From Chondrosia reniformis (taxonomy: Eukaryota > Porifera > Demospongiae > Chondrillida > Chondrillidae), in assembly GCA_947172415.1 (NCBI GenBank), contig OX359195.1, forward strand, positions 2,294,001 through 2,358,000: a stretch of DNA of 64,000 nt, read 5' to 3'. Shown here in pieces: positions 10,796-20,564 of the stretch. The notes under the pieces were generated by a model. The model was given only the letters and a program-made list of their open reading frames with translations, did no database searches and was not told where the DNA came from. The first letter of the stretch is position 1, and each line of letters opens with the position of its first letter. A program made the position numbers and the translations under genes.

Positions 10796-13320
10796 TTAGT
10801 ATTCTTCATTTTTTAATTGTAGTTCTGGATCAAGTGTAACAACTTGGCTTGGCATGAATACTCCTTTCTCAGTGATAAAGCCACCAGTTATCAGCTCTGC
10901 TGGAGTAACATCAAAGGCAGGATTCCACGTATCAATTCCGGGTGCTGCAATCCTTATTCCAGCAACAGCAACCAACTCATGCTCAGGGCGCACTTCAATT
11001 GGAATGTCTTCCCCCTTTTCCATACTGAAATCAAAATTAGAAGTTGGAGCCGCAACATAGAATGGAACTCCAAAATATTTTGCCACAACTGCAAGTGATA
11101 AGGTACCAATTTTATTAGCCACATCTCCATTTTTTGCAATTCTGTCAGCTCCTACAATTACAGCATCTACCTTCTTTTGCTGTATGACTGCAGCTACCAT
11201 CGAGTCTGTGATCAATGTCCCTGGAATTTTTTCTGTGACCAGTTCATAGGCTGTGAGCCGAGATCCTTGGTTGTATGGACGGGTCTCAGTGCAGTAGGCC
11301 ATTTCAAGCTGCTCCATCTCATGCAGTTTCCTAATTACACCTAAGGCTGTACCATAGCCAGCCGTTGCTAGGGAACCAGTGTTGCAGTGGGTGAGAATAG
11401 AGACTGTACTATCCTTATCTTTGCCTTTAAGGATTGCTTTAGTTCCGTGCTCCCCAATTTTGAAATTATTCTCTTTATCAACAATCAGCATTTTCTCAAT
11501 TTCATTGATAACGGCATTTCTCAACTTTTCTACATCATCCTCGTTTTTCGCTTGCTCATCAAAGAATTTTAGCACATCTGATTTTGCCCTTTCCAAGTTA
11601 CAAGCTGTCTTTCTTGCAGTTTTTAGATATTCAAAGTTTCTGTCAATAAAATCACGAAGCTGTTCTTTTGATTCCAACTTGCTGTCTTCCCTATTGCTTA
11701 ACTCAACCACCAAACTCATAGCACCAACCATTGCAATTGCAGGCGCCCCTCTCACCTGCAAAAGAAGACGAGAAACCATTACATAATACATAGGCGGCAG
11801 AAACAGGAGAGGTGGGCACTTGCCCTCTCAGAATTTATACCATAATAATTACCGAGCAGTATAGCGAGGTTAATTGTTTCCGTTGCCCACGCACAAAATT
11901 GCTTAAAGGTGTGGCAAAGAAATTTTTCCCATTTATTTAGGCCCATATCTAAATTTTGTGTCAAGTGTAACTAAAGTTACAAACGGGCTAGAAAACCATC
12001 TTACCCTACAGCCTAAAGGGCCAACGGTGAGGCATTGAACAACGGTTGACATTTCAATGTAGACAACTTACTCGATGCGTAAAAGTGGCTTTAATATTTT
12101 CCTTGGTCAAGCGCCCAGAGATCGAGGTTGGGCCTTAGGATAACGTTCATCATCTCTAAATTACAACAAGAACGACTTTAAACTTTCCTGCAGAAAACAT
12201 TTTTTGATTCACTTACAGGAATAGCGGGGACCACTAATTTCTTTTCGGGACACTCAAAACGAGCAGCCATATTGACTTCCATATTTTTAAATCAACGATA
12301 ATATCATGTTACATTTTAAAATGGATGGCAGCGAGGGTCTGAACTGCATTCACGCCTAGTATATACATAATAGCTACAGAAATACAACTCATGCCAGTTG
12401 CAAACTCCAAACTTGGCTTACAGATGAACATGAGTTATGTGTCCAAAGCTACTCACCTAAAAAGGATATAACAGAAAATGAGAAACCATTGCGTAATACA
12501 TAGGTGGCGGAAACAAGGGAGGGGGCACTTGACCTCTCAAAATTTATACCATATCCAATATATACATAATAGCTACAGAAATACAACACATGCCAGTTGC
12601 AAACTCCAAACTTGGCTTACAGATGTAACATTTTACGGGAAGTAACATGAGTTATGTGTCCAAAGCTACAGAGGACATTTTGTGCTGAAAATAAGAAAAT
12701 AAAAGTTAATTCTGTAATCATTCTTCGCCTGTTTTTTAATGCATGGTTACATTGTTAGATCAGTAAATTAGCATGCGAGTAAACTACTGTAGTAATTTAG
12801 ATAAGTGGTGCTTTCACTCTTTGTTCGTATATATCTAGAGAAAAACAACTATATCTTCTTGCTACTACTACCACTACACAACCATGAACTTGGAAAATTG
12901 TGGGTCCAAATGAACAATAATAATGACTACTAATGATGATACTGTTAGCTACCTATTTCTTACTTTCATCAACCTTATTGCCGCCCAGCCATCCTCAATG
13001 GCCTCAATTTCCTCATACTCTTGCTTCAGTGGGATCATCAGCTGGTTAAGGATCTTTAGTTTCCCATTTTCGTAGATTATAGACTCAAGAGGTTTAATTT
13101 CTTTCTCTTCTTCCTCAGAGTCTCCAACAGTTACGACACCATCCGTTTCATCGCCATTCTGCACTATTTTCCGAGTTGTATCTTCTTTGGTGCTATCCTC
13201 GCTAGATACGGGAACCTGAGGGTCGGCCTTCGGATCTCGAGGAGGGGAGAAGTCGCGGGACACTCCGACCTTCTTAGAAGTCGAAATAAATCCTTGTTCG
13301 TTTTCGGTGTGTTCTGACAT
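10796..13320 (-). CDS. mri1: Methylthioribose-1-phosphate isomerase (MtnA/MRI1), intact
   Basis: This enzyme converts 5-methylthioribose-1-phosphate to 5-methylthioribulose-1-phosphate in methionine salvage. There are two coding exons: 13320-12964 (119 codons, donor AAA|GTAAGA) and 11755-10796 (319 codons plus stop, acceptor TTTTGCAG|GTGAGAGGG). Both are phase 0 and join MK|VRGAPAIAMVG, giving 438 residues. Family landmarks are RGAPAIAMVGAMSL, the catalytic Cys in [36 protein letters not shown] and the catalytic Asp in [18 protein letters not shown]. Family members are usually about 340-370 residues. The extra length is an acidic, Ser/Thr/Asp/Glu-rich N-terminal extension of about 75 residues before PLESIIYENGKLKIL. 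It is divergent with V-ATPase C at 13380. Three other copies in the window are broken. Confidence 0.93.
11756..12963 (-). other. mri1 intron with internal direct repeats
   Basis: The intron contains repeated blocks. About 11772-11845 matches 12480-12556, and about 12358-12470 matches 12556-12670 (TATATACATAATAGCTACAG and beyond). The intron of the truncated copy (20655-21152) has only one version of these blocks and lacks about 11845-12480. The only coding-like element is the candidate alternative first exon at 12217-12282. Confidence 0.6.
12217..12282 (-). other. Candidate alternative first exon of mri1
   Basis: An ATG at 12282 opens 22 codons (MEVNMAARFECPEKKLVVPA then IP) ending exactly at a consensus GTAAGT donor in phase 0. 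That is the phase required to join mri1 exon 2 at 11755, giving AIP|VRGAPAIAMVG. A transcript starting here would replace the whole N-terminal exon. Alternatively it is the first exon of another gene, or chance. The truncated second mri1 copy lacks this segment. No transcript evidence is available. Confidence 0.3.
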
Positions 13321-13379
13321 TTAATTTAGCAAAAACTGTTAGACAATCTGCTCAACGTCAACGGTCACGTGGAAGAAAA
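13321..13379. promoter_or_regulatory. Bidirectional promoter, mri1 / V-ATPase C, copy 1
   Basis: Only 59 bp separate the two divergent start codons, so both 5' UTRs and the core promoter must lie here or overlap the coding starts. A TCACGTGG E-box (13365-13372) lies 8 bp from the V-ATPase start. Such CACGTG sites are bound by MiT/TFE and USF bHLH-ZIP factors in other animals; action here is inferred. The same site is in copy 2 (21510-21568). Confidence 0.6.
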
Positions 13380-14250
13380 ATGGACGAACTTTGGATAGTG
13401 TCCGTCCCTTGGCGAGAGAAAACTGCCGAGGAGGCGTATCAGGAGTTGGTCCGTAACTTGAATGCGTATGCTACTTGTACGAAGTTTTCAATCCCTGACA
13501 TGAAGGTAAGAGCACAATGTAGTATTGTCTTGTATCAAAGATTCAATTCTCGCAGATTTCTACTTGTCCTCGAAATGTTTTCCACGTTATATAGTAATAA
13601 GACTTATCCAGGTCGTGTTTTCATGACATTTTAATGACTGTTTGTCCTATTCATGGGACTAAAGATGGCGCTTTATAGCTATATAGCTATTGAACCGTTA
13701 ACTGCATACGTCTTAGCATTGTTTAAAATTGTTCAATGTATAAAAATGGATCCAGGTCAAAGTCTGCTAGATGAAACCTTAAGGGGTGCATGAGTTGATG
13801 TATATGTACAGTGTTGCAGTATTTGTAAGTTTGACTTATTACTTTAAACCATCTGGTTAGGTATTCCTGTCGCGAAACGTTTTCTACTGCATGTGACAGT
13901 CACTGCTGTAATCTGTCCTCAAGGTCTCCCGTGTCCCTGTGTGGTGTCACCTGCAGGGGTTTGGTGTTTATATAAGCCTTGATACACTGGCACAAGCTAA
14001 TATAAGTCACACTCCAGCCTCTTGAAACTGTTTATCATGTAACGTCATCAGCTATGTACCAAAAGCCATCAGTGGTAGTTGTTCCATATAGAGCCCAAAG
14101 CTACTGCAGCTGTGTGAGCTATTCCACTGAGAGTGCTACCAGAGTGTCTCTATTGTCTTTCTCTCGCACTCTGACCAGTTACTGGTCTTCTTCCCTTTAT
14201 ACGTAATTGGGATTCTGTATATGACAATACGTACATCTGTATTATTTCAA

Positions 14251-14414
14251 TATCTTTGAGATGGTTCATCTTTAGTCTTTTGAGCATCTAGAGACGCAGT
14301 GTGTTTCTTGAGAATCAGATCAGTCACTGAAGAAGATCCCCTGGGCCTGATTCTCAAGATGTAAACTGTGCATCTAGACGCTCAAAAGACTAAAGATGAA
14401 CCATCTCAAAGATA
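14251..14414. mobile_element. Palindromic MITE (hairpin family), V-ATPase C intron 1
   Basis: Starts TATCTTTGAGATGGTTCATC and ends with its reverse complement; arms are about 60 bp. The centre contains CACTGAAGAAGATCCCCTGGG, the family loop motif (TCTTCTTCAGTGAC in other copies). The partner in copy 2 is 22435-22597. Confidence 0.8.
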
Positions 14415-15110
14415 CGTTTGGTGCAGTTAGAAGAAATTTTCATCTAATGCTGTAATCTGTTACTACGTATGTTGTGATTAGGTGGGGACAATGGACTCTC
14501 TAGTCTCCATGTCTGATCAGCTGGCCAAGATGGATCCCTCTATTGAGATTGTTGTCAGGAAGCTGGCTCGTTTCATCTACGACATACTCTCCCCAGATGA
14601 GAGGGTAAGAGTGAAGTTAAACTGTTATTTGACTAGCTCTAATGTGTATGCAGGAAAAACTAACATGTACACAGTGTTTCCCGCAGGATTAAATTTGAAC
14701 CGGGTGCTTAATTTAGCGTGGGTGTCATTATAGGTATACGAATACTGGGTTGAGGGCTTAGGGGCATACTCCAGGAATATTTTGAAATTTAGGTGTTCTA
14801 AGATTGCCTGAGTTTGGTGAAGTTTTAACCTTCGATATATGTGTACTTTTGTATTATTACATTTCTTTTGAATACCAACCTCAAAGCAGAATATTGGTTT
14901 AAGCACTTTAAATAGTTTAAGTTACATTGTCTGATTTGTTAAGTCAAACATATCATCCATCTGTCTGCCTTATGGCATCCTGCTGACTCATTATTCAACT
15001 AAAATGGCATTGCATGTTGCCTGACAATCTAGTTTGTACTTTCTCTTCTGTAGCCGAAGTTTAAGGAAAACTTAGTCATTGGACCAAAAAAAGGTGAGAA
15101 GAGTTAAATG

Positions 15111-15455
15111 CCTACTGTTGCCTGTAAGGCCTACTGCTGCCTGTAAGACCTACAGTTGCCTGTAAGGCCTACTGTTGCTTGTAAGGCTACTGTTGCTTGT
15201 AAGGCTACTGTTGTTTGTAAAGGCCTACCGTTGCCTGTAATTGCCTGTAAGGCCTACTGTTGTTTGTAAGGCTACTGTTGCTTGTAAGGCTACTGTTGTT
15301 TGTAAAGGCCTACCGTTGCCTGTAATTGCCTGTAAGGCCTACTGTTGCCTGTAAGGCCTACTGTTGCCTGTAAGGCCTACTGTTGCCTGTAAGGCCTACT
15401 GTTGCCTGTAAGGCCTACAGTTGCCTGTAAGACCTACAGTTGCCTGTGAGGCCTA
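15111..15455. repeat. Minisatellite (~19-bp unit), V-ATPase C intron 3
   Basis: Tandem copies of GCCTACTGTTGCCTGTAAG with shortened variants (GGCTACTGTTGCTTGTAA). A larger-order repeat is visible, as the block ending TTGTAAAGGCCTACCGTTGC recurs. The homologous array in copy 2 is at 23290-23653. Confidence 0.9.
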
Positions 15456-15831
15456 TATACTGTATATGTACTTATGTAGCTCATCTATCATATGTACTTA
15501 TATTACATGGCATGTGTAACTTGTTTGTAGTGCCAGTGGATGTGTATGTGAACAGTTTTCAGTGGGACAATGCCCGTTATCCCAGCAAGCAGTCCATTCC
15601 CAATATACTTGACATGATTAATAAAATAACGAGTGATATTGAAGCAGAATTCAAGAGGAAGACGACCACTTACAACAACTTAAAGTCTCAGATGCAAGCC
15701 ATTGAGAGGAGGGAAAGGTGGTTTGTTAACATGTATATTAAGTATTGTCACTCTCTATTGTTAGTATCAAACAAAGTAGGTCCTGGTTTGAACAGTTGAT
15801 TGTGTGAAAAACAAAATTCTGAAAGTGTACT

Positions 15832-16000
15832 TATCTTTGAGATGGTTCATCTTTAGTCTTTTGAGTGTCTAGATTTGCAGTTTGTTTCTTGATTATCAGA
15901 CGTTTTTGACCCTGGGGTCTTCCTCAGTGACTGATACGATTCTCAAGAAACAAACTGCGTTTCTAGATGCTCAAAAATCTAAAGATGAACCATCTCAAAG
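15832..16000. mobile_element. Palindromic MITE (hairpin family), V-ATPase C intron 4
   Basis: The TATCTTTGAGATGGTTCATC arm pairs with GATGAACCATCTCAAAG. The loop has GACCCTGGGGTCTTCCTCAG. Copy 2 partner is 24030-24201. Confidence 0.8.
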
Positions 16001-16143
16001 TTAAGTTGACACAGTTTGAAGAATACCCTATCACCTAAAGTTTGCGTAACTGTGTTCTGGTTTATATAACCATTTCCAATAACTTTATATATGTACATAT
16101 ACCCCGTTGCCGGGGCAACCGCCTGTGTATATATTTCGTAACC

Positions 16144-16480
16144 GGGGTATAACAGGATTTAAGAAGCTATATACTGCCATCGGATTCTTAAATCCTGTTA
16201 TATCCCTGCCCAAATATGGTAAACTAAGATGTTTCTACTTGGAGGGTGGACAATTCTCCTTACATTTAGGACAGTTGGAGTAGTCAGGGCAAGAGCATTC
16301 TATAAAGTCATCAGTGTTTAAGCAAAACTAACCAGACGCTAGATGAGCCATCCTGAAAGTCCCGCCAAAATAACGATAAGAAGCGACGGAGTATATATCA
16401 CTTATACCACGGCGCTTCGGTGTATATGGGTTTATATACGTACTCGCCCTCGGGCGCATACTCAGCGCCGTGGTATAACT
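16144..16480. repeat. Two short GC-rich inverted repeats, V-ATPase C intron 4
   Basis: First, GGTATAACAGGATTTAAGAA at 16145-16165 pairs with TTCTTAAATCCTGTTATA at 16185-16203. Second, TTATACCACGGCGC at 16402-16415 pairs with GCGCCGTGGTATAA at 16465-16478. Both are kept in copy 2 (about 24346-24400 and 24599-24676). They look like small palindromic mobile elements; an ORF running through them is not credible. Confidence 0.55.
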
Positions 16481-17470
16481 AATACTAATAATTTAGCTGG
16501 CAAGATGACGTCCTTGTCTGTGCTGTAACTACTTTTTAATGTACAGGAAGTACCAATAAGGAATTTGTACATTTTTTACGTTATTGAGGTCAAAACCACT
16601 TTTTGACCAATTCAAGGTTAACCAGTATATTTAAATACAATTAAATACATTAAAATGGCCTTAAGGTTGTTACAATGTACAAATTCAAGATTGCACTTTC
16701 TTAAGAGTTGTAATGTTTTCCTTTATTATGAAGTTTGTTTAGTTTGTCTATACCACTTGAATTTCAACATGTACATAATATTTGACTACCCATAAATATT
16801 AAAGATTTAGTATTCCATTCCTATCCTTCCTTTCATTATCATTTCTTCATTTCAAAGTCATTGTCACATGTTGTTGTTGAACAGGATGTAGTGATTGGTT
16901 CTGAGTACATGCAAACCCTGCTGGTAGTGGTACCAAGATCGCTCTACAAGGACTGGGAGAGAAAGTACGAGAAACTCACTGAAATGGTAGTGCCTCGTTC
17001 CTCAAAGTAAGTTCTAGAAAGTGAATACTGTACTGGCAGATATACTATGATGCTGATATAGCATTGTCCTGTCTAGGGGGGAAACCCTTTAATTCTTGCA
17101 CAATTTACGATGGAGTTAATAACTTGTAAAATCTAGTGCATGGTTTAAAATATAACACGATATGTTACATATAAGTGAATCTCTTAAGGCATGGCTGCTC
17201 TGAACGTTTTAATGAAGTCTTTTAAAGTTAAACCCATTCAGGAAAATAAAATGTGTCATGTAAAGGTCCTTGACTATTAATTTAATGGAGTAATCTAATA
17301 TATCTTTTGTTATGTAGAAAAATTGCCGAAGATGCTGAGCACGGTTTATGGTCTGTAACCTTATTTAGAAAAATGGTAGAAGAGTTTAAAACTAAAGCAA
17401 GGGAGGACAAGTAGGTAGTAGCCGCTAGTACTCTTAAGAGGTACTTTTAAACCAATAGGATTTACTGTTA

Positions 17471-17616
17471 ATATTGAGATGGTTTATCTTTAGTCTTTTG
17501 AGTGTCTAGAAAAGTAGTTTACTTATTGATAATCAGACGTTTCAACCCAGGATGTCTTCTTTAACAACTGCATCTCTAGACACTCAAAAGACTAAAGATG
17601 AACCATCTTAAAGATA
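17471..17616. mobile_element. Palindromic MITE (hairpin family), V-ATPase C intron 6
   Basis: Diverged member: the arm ATTGAGATGGTTTATCTTTA pairs with TAAAGATGAACCATCTTAAA. The loop has AACCCAGGATGTCTTC. Copy 2 partner is 25705-25850. Confidence 0.7.
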
Positions 17617-18144
17617 AGTTTGGCTCAATTAGAGTAAATCCCTATCATCTAATTTAAGATTTACTCTTATTCCAATCAGAAGACAGCTGTATCAGTAATA
17701 TTATCTTGTGGACAGCAGCTTCTCCCATTATTACTTAGTACATTCATGGATTGACGGAAAATATGTGCACTACTTGGGTAGGAGTTGAAGCTGTAGATGT
17801 TATAAGAATGAATGCCTACCCATTATCACTGGTAGACCTTTCAGTGCAGTTAATATTATTATTATAATATTATTAAGTTATGTTGCTGTTCCACGTAGTC
17901 GTTTCCAACCATGCACCGTCTTGCAACAGCAATTGCAGATGCAGATTAATCCTTTAGGTGAATCAAATAACTTTGATAAAGACATTTATCCTAACAGTTT
18001 GTCTATAGTTGGCACACATTTACAGAATAACCTGACTTGTAATTGCTCTTCTTAAGTGAATTAATAACATATAAATCTGATTGTATTAAAGTCAATCATT
18101 ACTACAGATGACAAACTACATATTTCATTATGCTATAGTACTAA
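17617..18144. other. Junction DNA after the duplicated block
   Basis: Homology with copy 2 runs on to about 17859 and then stops; beyond this the sequence is unique in the window. No gene seen in 17860-18144. Confidence 0.5.
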
Positions 18145-18514
18145 TTAATCCATATATATACGTATTGATACTCCTTTATATATTGCCAAAAAAGCCATGT
18201 GCTGCAGTGCATTTGATATGCCAAAAATCATCTTCTCTTTGAATACATCATAGTCTTCATGCAATGGCAGCCGCACTACTAGTGCACATGTGGATGCAGT
18301 TGGGAAACTGCCACCTTCATGCAGAAATTCAAGCCTTCCTTCCTTCTCAAAACCAAGAGGAGGGATGGATGCAGCTCCAGTAGCAAAGGCCAGGATATCA
18401 GATAGTGTTGTGCATGTTGGCTCTCCACCAATTTCAGTTATCGAAAGGTTGCCTCTCTCAACATCCCTCAGGAAATAGCTCCAATGCAGAGCTATCTCCT
18501 CCTCTATATCTCTG
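18145..18514 (-). pseudogene. HECT-domain C-terminal fragment
   Basis: A minus-strand frame without an ATG at its head runs about 120 codons to TAA at 18145. It includes GGEPTCTTLSDILAFATGAA, IPPLGF, EFLHEG and PTASTCALVVRLPL, ending near FKEKMIFGISNALQHMAF. That order (a PPLGF stretch, then P-T-A-S-T-C, then a terminal FGISNA) is the C-terminal lobe of HECT E3 ligases, with the Cys of TASTC as the thioester cysteine. It is similar to HECT-like proteins that are multicopy in invertebrates. It begins abruptly where a kinase fragment is fused, so it is a truncated relic unless spliced from elsewhere. Confidence 0.6.
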
Positions 18515-18790
18515 CATAACTAAGGAGATTAAGTCCATAAAGATGTTTCAATCCTAGGGAAATGTGTAAGCTGATATAGGACTTGCTTTCTAAGATCTAT
18601 GAGATTTGGGATACCATTAGATATTTTGATGTATGTCTTCAATGTGTGATACATTAATTCTAATACAATGAACATTTCTTCAGCAGCACAATATTCAGCA
18701 ATGAATCTTGCGATATTAGGATGGTGTGGAGTTGTTCTTCTAAGCATTTCGATCTCTCTCTTAAATTTATATATTATATTCTTTGAGGCC
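18515..18790 (-). pseudogene. Kinase-domain fragment, duplicate of 19138-20286
   Basis: Matches the middle of the intact kinase from FKREIEMLRRTTPHHPNIAR through LRKQVL. It then suffers a 2-bp insertion near 18573 (reads YQLTHFPRIETSLWT and stops). Similarity ends exactly at the HRD catalytic loop (VM then HECT sequence), so DFG and the C-lobe are missing. Upstream, exon-like similarity ends before FKREIEM. Confidence 0.8.
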
Positions 18791-19137
18791 CCATGTGCAC
18801 TATATTCAATGATACTCAGTACCAAGGATCTGTAAAAACTTGGTAGGGGAAATGTTAATTAATAATTAATACATATACAATAAAATAGAGTCCAAAATAT
18901 TAAGATGGAATCTATCCATTTCTGTTTATATCATCCATAATTAATAACAATGTAGGTGTGGACTATATATAGCTGTCTCTTGATGAAATTTAATATCTCT
19001 TAACTATATAGCAGCTGCATGGTTTGTTAAATGTATGCATGCCATTATATGAGTTTGACAGCAAAAACTGTGCAGCAATTGTTCATATAATATGTCTGTC
19101 AGCAGATATGCATGTAGCCTAGCTTAATCTGTGTGTG
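18791..19137. other. Intergenic, nothing recognised
   Basis: AT-rich spacer between the kinase stop at 19138 and the kinase fragment. No ORF, repeat or RNA gene seen. Confidence 0.5.
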
Positions 19138-20286
19138 TCAAGGTTTATGCATAAATGAACTTTCTACAGAATTATTGTGTTCATCTTCTATCTCTTGAAG
19201 TGTTGAACAGACATCTATAGCTGTAGGTCTTTCATCTTTGCTATCCCTGAGACACTTTAAAATGATTGGCTTTAATGGATGATCATTATTCAGTTTGTTT
19301 AAATCATTTGCACGACGATCGATTTCCGAAATTACACCCACACCTATCAAACCACAGGTAGGGAGACTCTGGGTAGAAACATGTAGTAAATTTACTCCCA
19401 ATGAGAAAATATCACCACCGCGAGTAAATTGAACTAAACTCTCTGGATCTCTTTTAACAACAGCTTCTGGTGGCATGTATAAAAAATTACCTGGAGCATT
19501 TCCTGTTGCATAAGACCAAGCTCCTTCTAGGGCTTTTGATACCCCAAAATCAGTAATCTTGAAAATAGTGCCTTCAGCATCGGTCAAAATATTGTCTGAA
19601 TGTAAGTCCCTGTGCATAACTGGGGGATTAAGTCCATGAAGATGTTTCAATCCTAAGGAAATGTGTAAGCTGATTAGGACTTGCTTTCTAAGATCTATGA
19701 GATTTGGGATACCATTAGATTTTTTGATGTATGTCTTCAATGTTTGATACATTAATTCTAATACAATGAACATTTCTTCAGCAGCACAATATTCAGCAAT
19801 GAATCTTACGATATTAGGATTGTGTGGAGTTGTTCTTCTAAGCATTTCGATCTCTCTCTTAAATTTTATGTAATTTTCATCAATAGAACCTTCCTGTTGT
19901 CTTATTAACCGTTCATGAATTTTCTTGATTGCCACTAATTCTGGAATCACTCTAGATCTCCCATGGTCATTCACATGTATAATTCCCTTGTAAACATTCC
20001 CATAATTTCCCGAACCAATAAATTCTCTAACCTCCGGTTTTTTTGTTAGCACTATTTCATGGTCAAAAATGGTAGGAGATACAGAATCAGCAATTTCAAG
20101 TGTCCTTGAAAGGTATTGGTAGATGAATTGCCCAGAATCGCTTAATGCAGGGAGTATAACGTAAAGAAATAAGAAAATAGTTAAAACAGCGAGAATAGGC
20201 TTCACTATTGGAAATTGACTGTTTTGATAGTCTTTGGAGAACACACTGAATAGTTCTGCAGCATCTAACGGCAAAATGTTTTCCAT
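19138..20286 (-). CDS. Intronless membrane-anchored protein kinase
   Basis: A single 382-codon ORF. One hydrophobic segment (about residues 27-48, ILAVLTIFLFLYVILPAL) precedes a full kinase domain: P-loop GSGNYGNVY (91-99), VAIKK lysine (121), helix C Glu in KREIEML (about 145), HRDLHSDN catalytic loop (225-232), TDFG (245-248), PPE in place of APE (272-274), the GGDIFSLG block and the conserved Arg in DERPTA. All catalytic residues are present, so it is probably active. HRDLHSDN is not the HRDLAARN of animal receptor tyrosine kinases, so I place it near TKL-like or lineage-specific kinases. It lies between the two duplicated blocks and lacks introns, unlike its neighbours, which may mean retroposition or loss of introns. 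Confidence 0.85.
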   Translation of the reverse strand: MENILPLDAAELFSVFSKDYQNSQFPIVKPILAVLTIFLFLYVILPALSDSGQFIYQYLSRTLEIADSVSPTIFDHEIVLTKKPEVREFIGSGNYGNVYKGIIHVNDHGRSRVIPELVAIKKIHERLIRQQEGSIDENYIKFKREIEMLRRTTPHNPNIVRFIAEYCAAEEMFIVLELMYQTLKTYIKKSNGIPNLIDLRKQVLISLHISLGLKHLHGLNPPVMHRDLHSDNILTDAEGTIFKITDFGVSKALEGAWSYATGNAPGNFLYMPPEAVVKRDPESLVQFTRGGDIFSLGVNLLHVSTQSLPTCGLIGVGVISEIDRRANDLNKLNNDHPLKPIILKCLRDSKDERPTAIDVCSTLQEIEDEHNNSVESSFMHKP

Positions 20287-20564
20287 GTTGATAACTTTGA
20301 TCCACGTATGGTGTCACAAAAGGGGATGGCCAAAAATGGCCGTCGAGAGTACTGCCCAATATATGGTATTCTCGTGCCCAGCCCCACTTCCGCAATAATG
20401 GCTGCCGCCTGCGTAAGGTGGGCCTGGCACATTTCGCCGCATTTCTTGGTCTTGCTGACTCAGCATACCAGGATTCTGGAGGGCCAATCAGATTGCTCGA
20501 AAATATTATATTGTAAATAATACTACTATAATAATAATAAAAATTGAAATGTGCGCAGACAGAA
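20287..20564. other. Kinase upstream region / duplication junction
   Basis: This is the 5' flank of the kinase; no clear core promoter recognised. It is locally more GC-rich (20340-20480). The junction with the second duplicated block lies at about 20565. Confidence 0.4.

Larger units (their letters stand above)
13380..17410 (+). pseudogene. atp6v1c: V-ATPase subunit C, 3'-truncated duplicate
   Basis: Exons 1-4 (13380-13505, 14482-14604, 15054-15093, 15531-15717) are open and match the intact copy at 21569. Exon 5 is damaged: about 36 bp are missing before 16854, removing the TTTATATTTCAG acceptor and the first 14 exon bases (GNLMT codons). The remaining exon 5 is 16854-17006 and exon 6 is 17318-17410. 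Homology to copy 2 ends near 17859, so exons 7-10 do not exist here. The product would lack the C-terminal third. The start region and promoter are intact, so transcription is possible. Confidence 0.88.

Noticed and set aside
15111-15455. Regular repeat array resembling CRISPR
   Set aside because: Contiguous tandem repeats with no unique spacers, in a eukaryotic intron; a minisatellite.
16343-16528. 61-codon ORF repeated in both blocks (also 24539-24724)
   Set aside because: Spans a hairpin repeat within an intron of V-ATPase C; no protein-like features.
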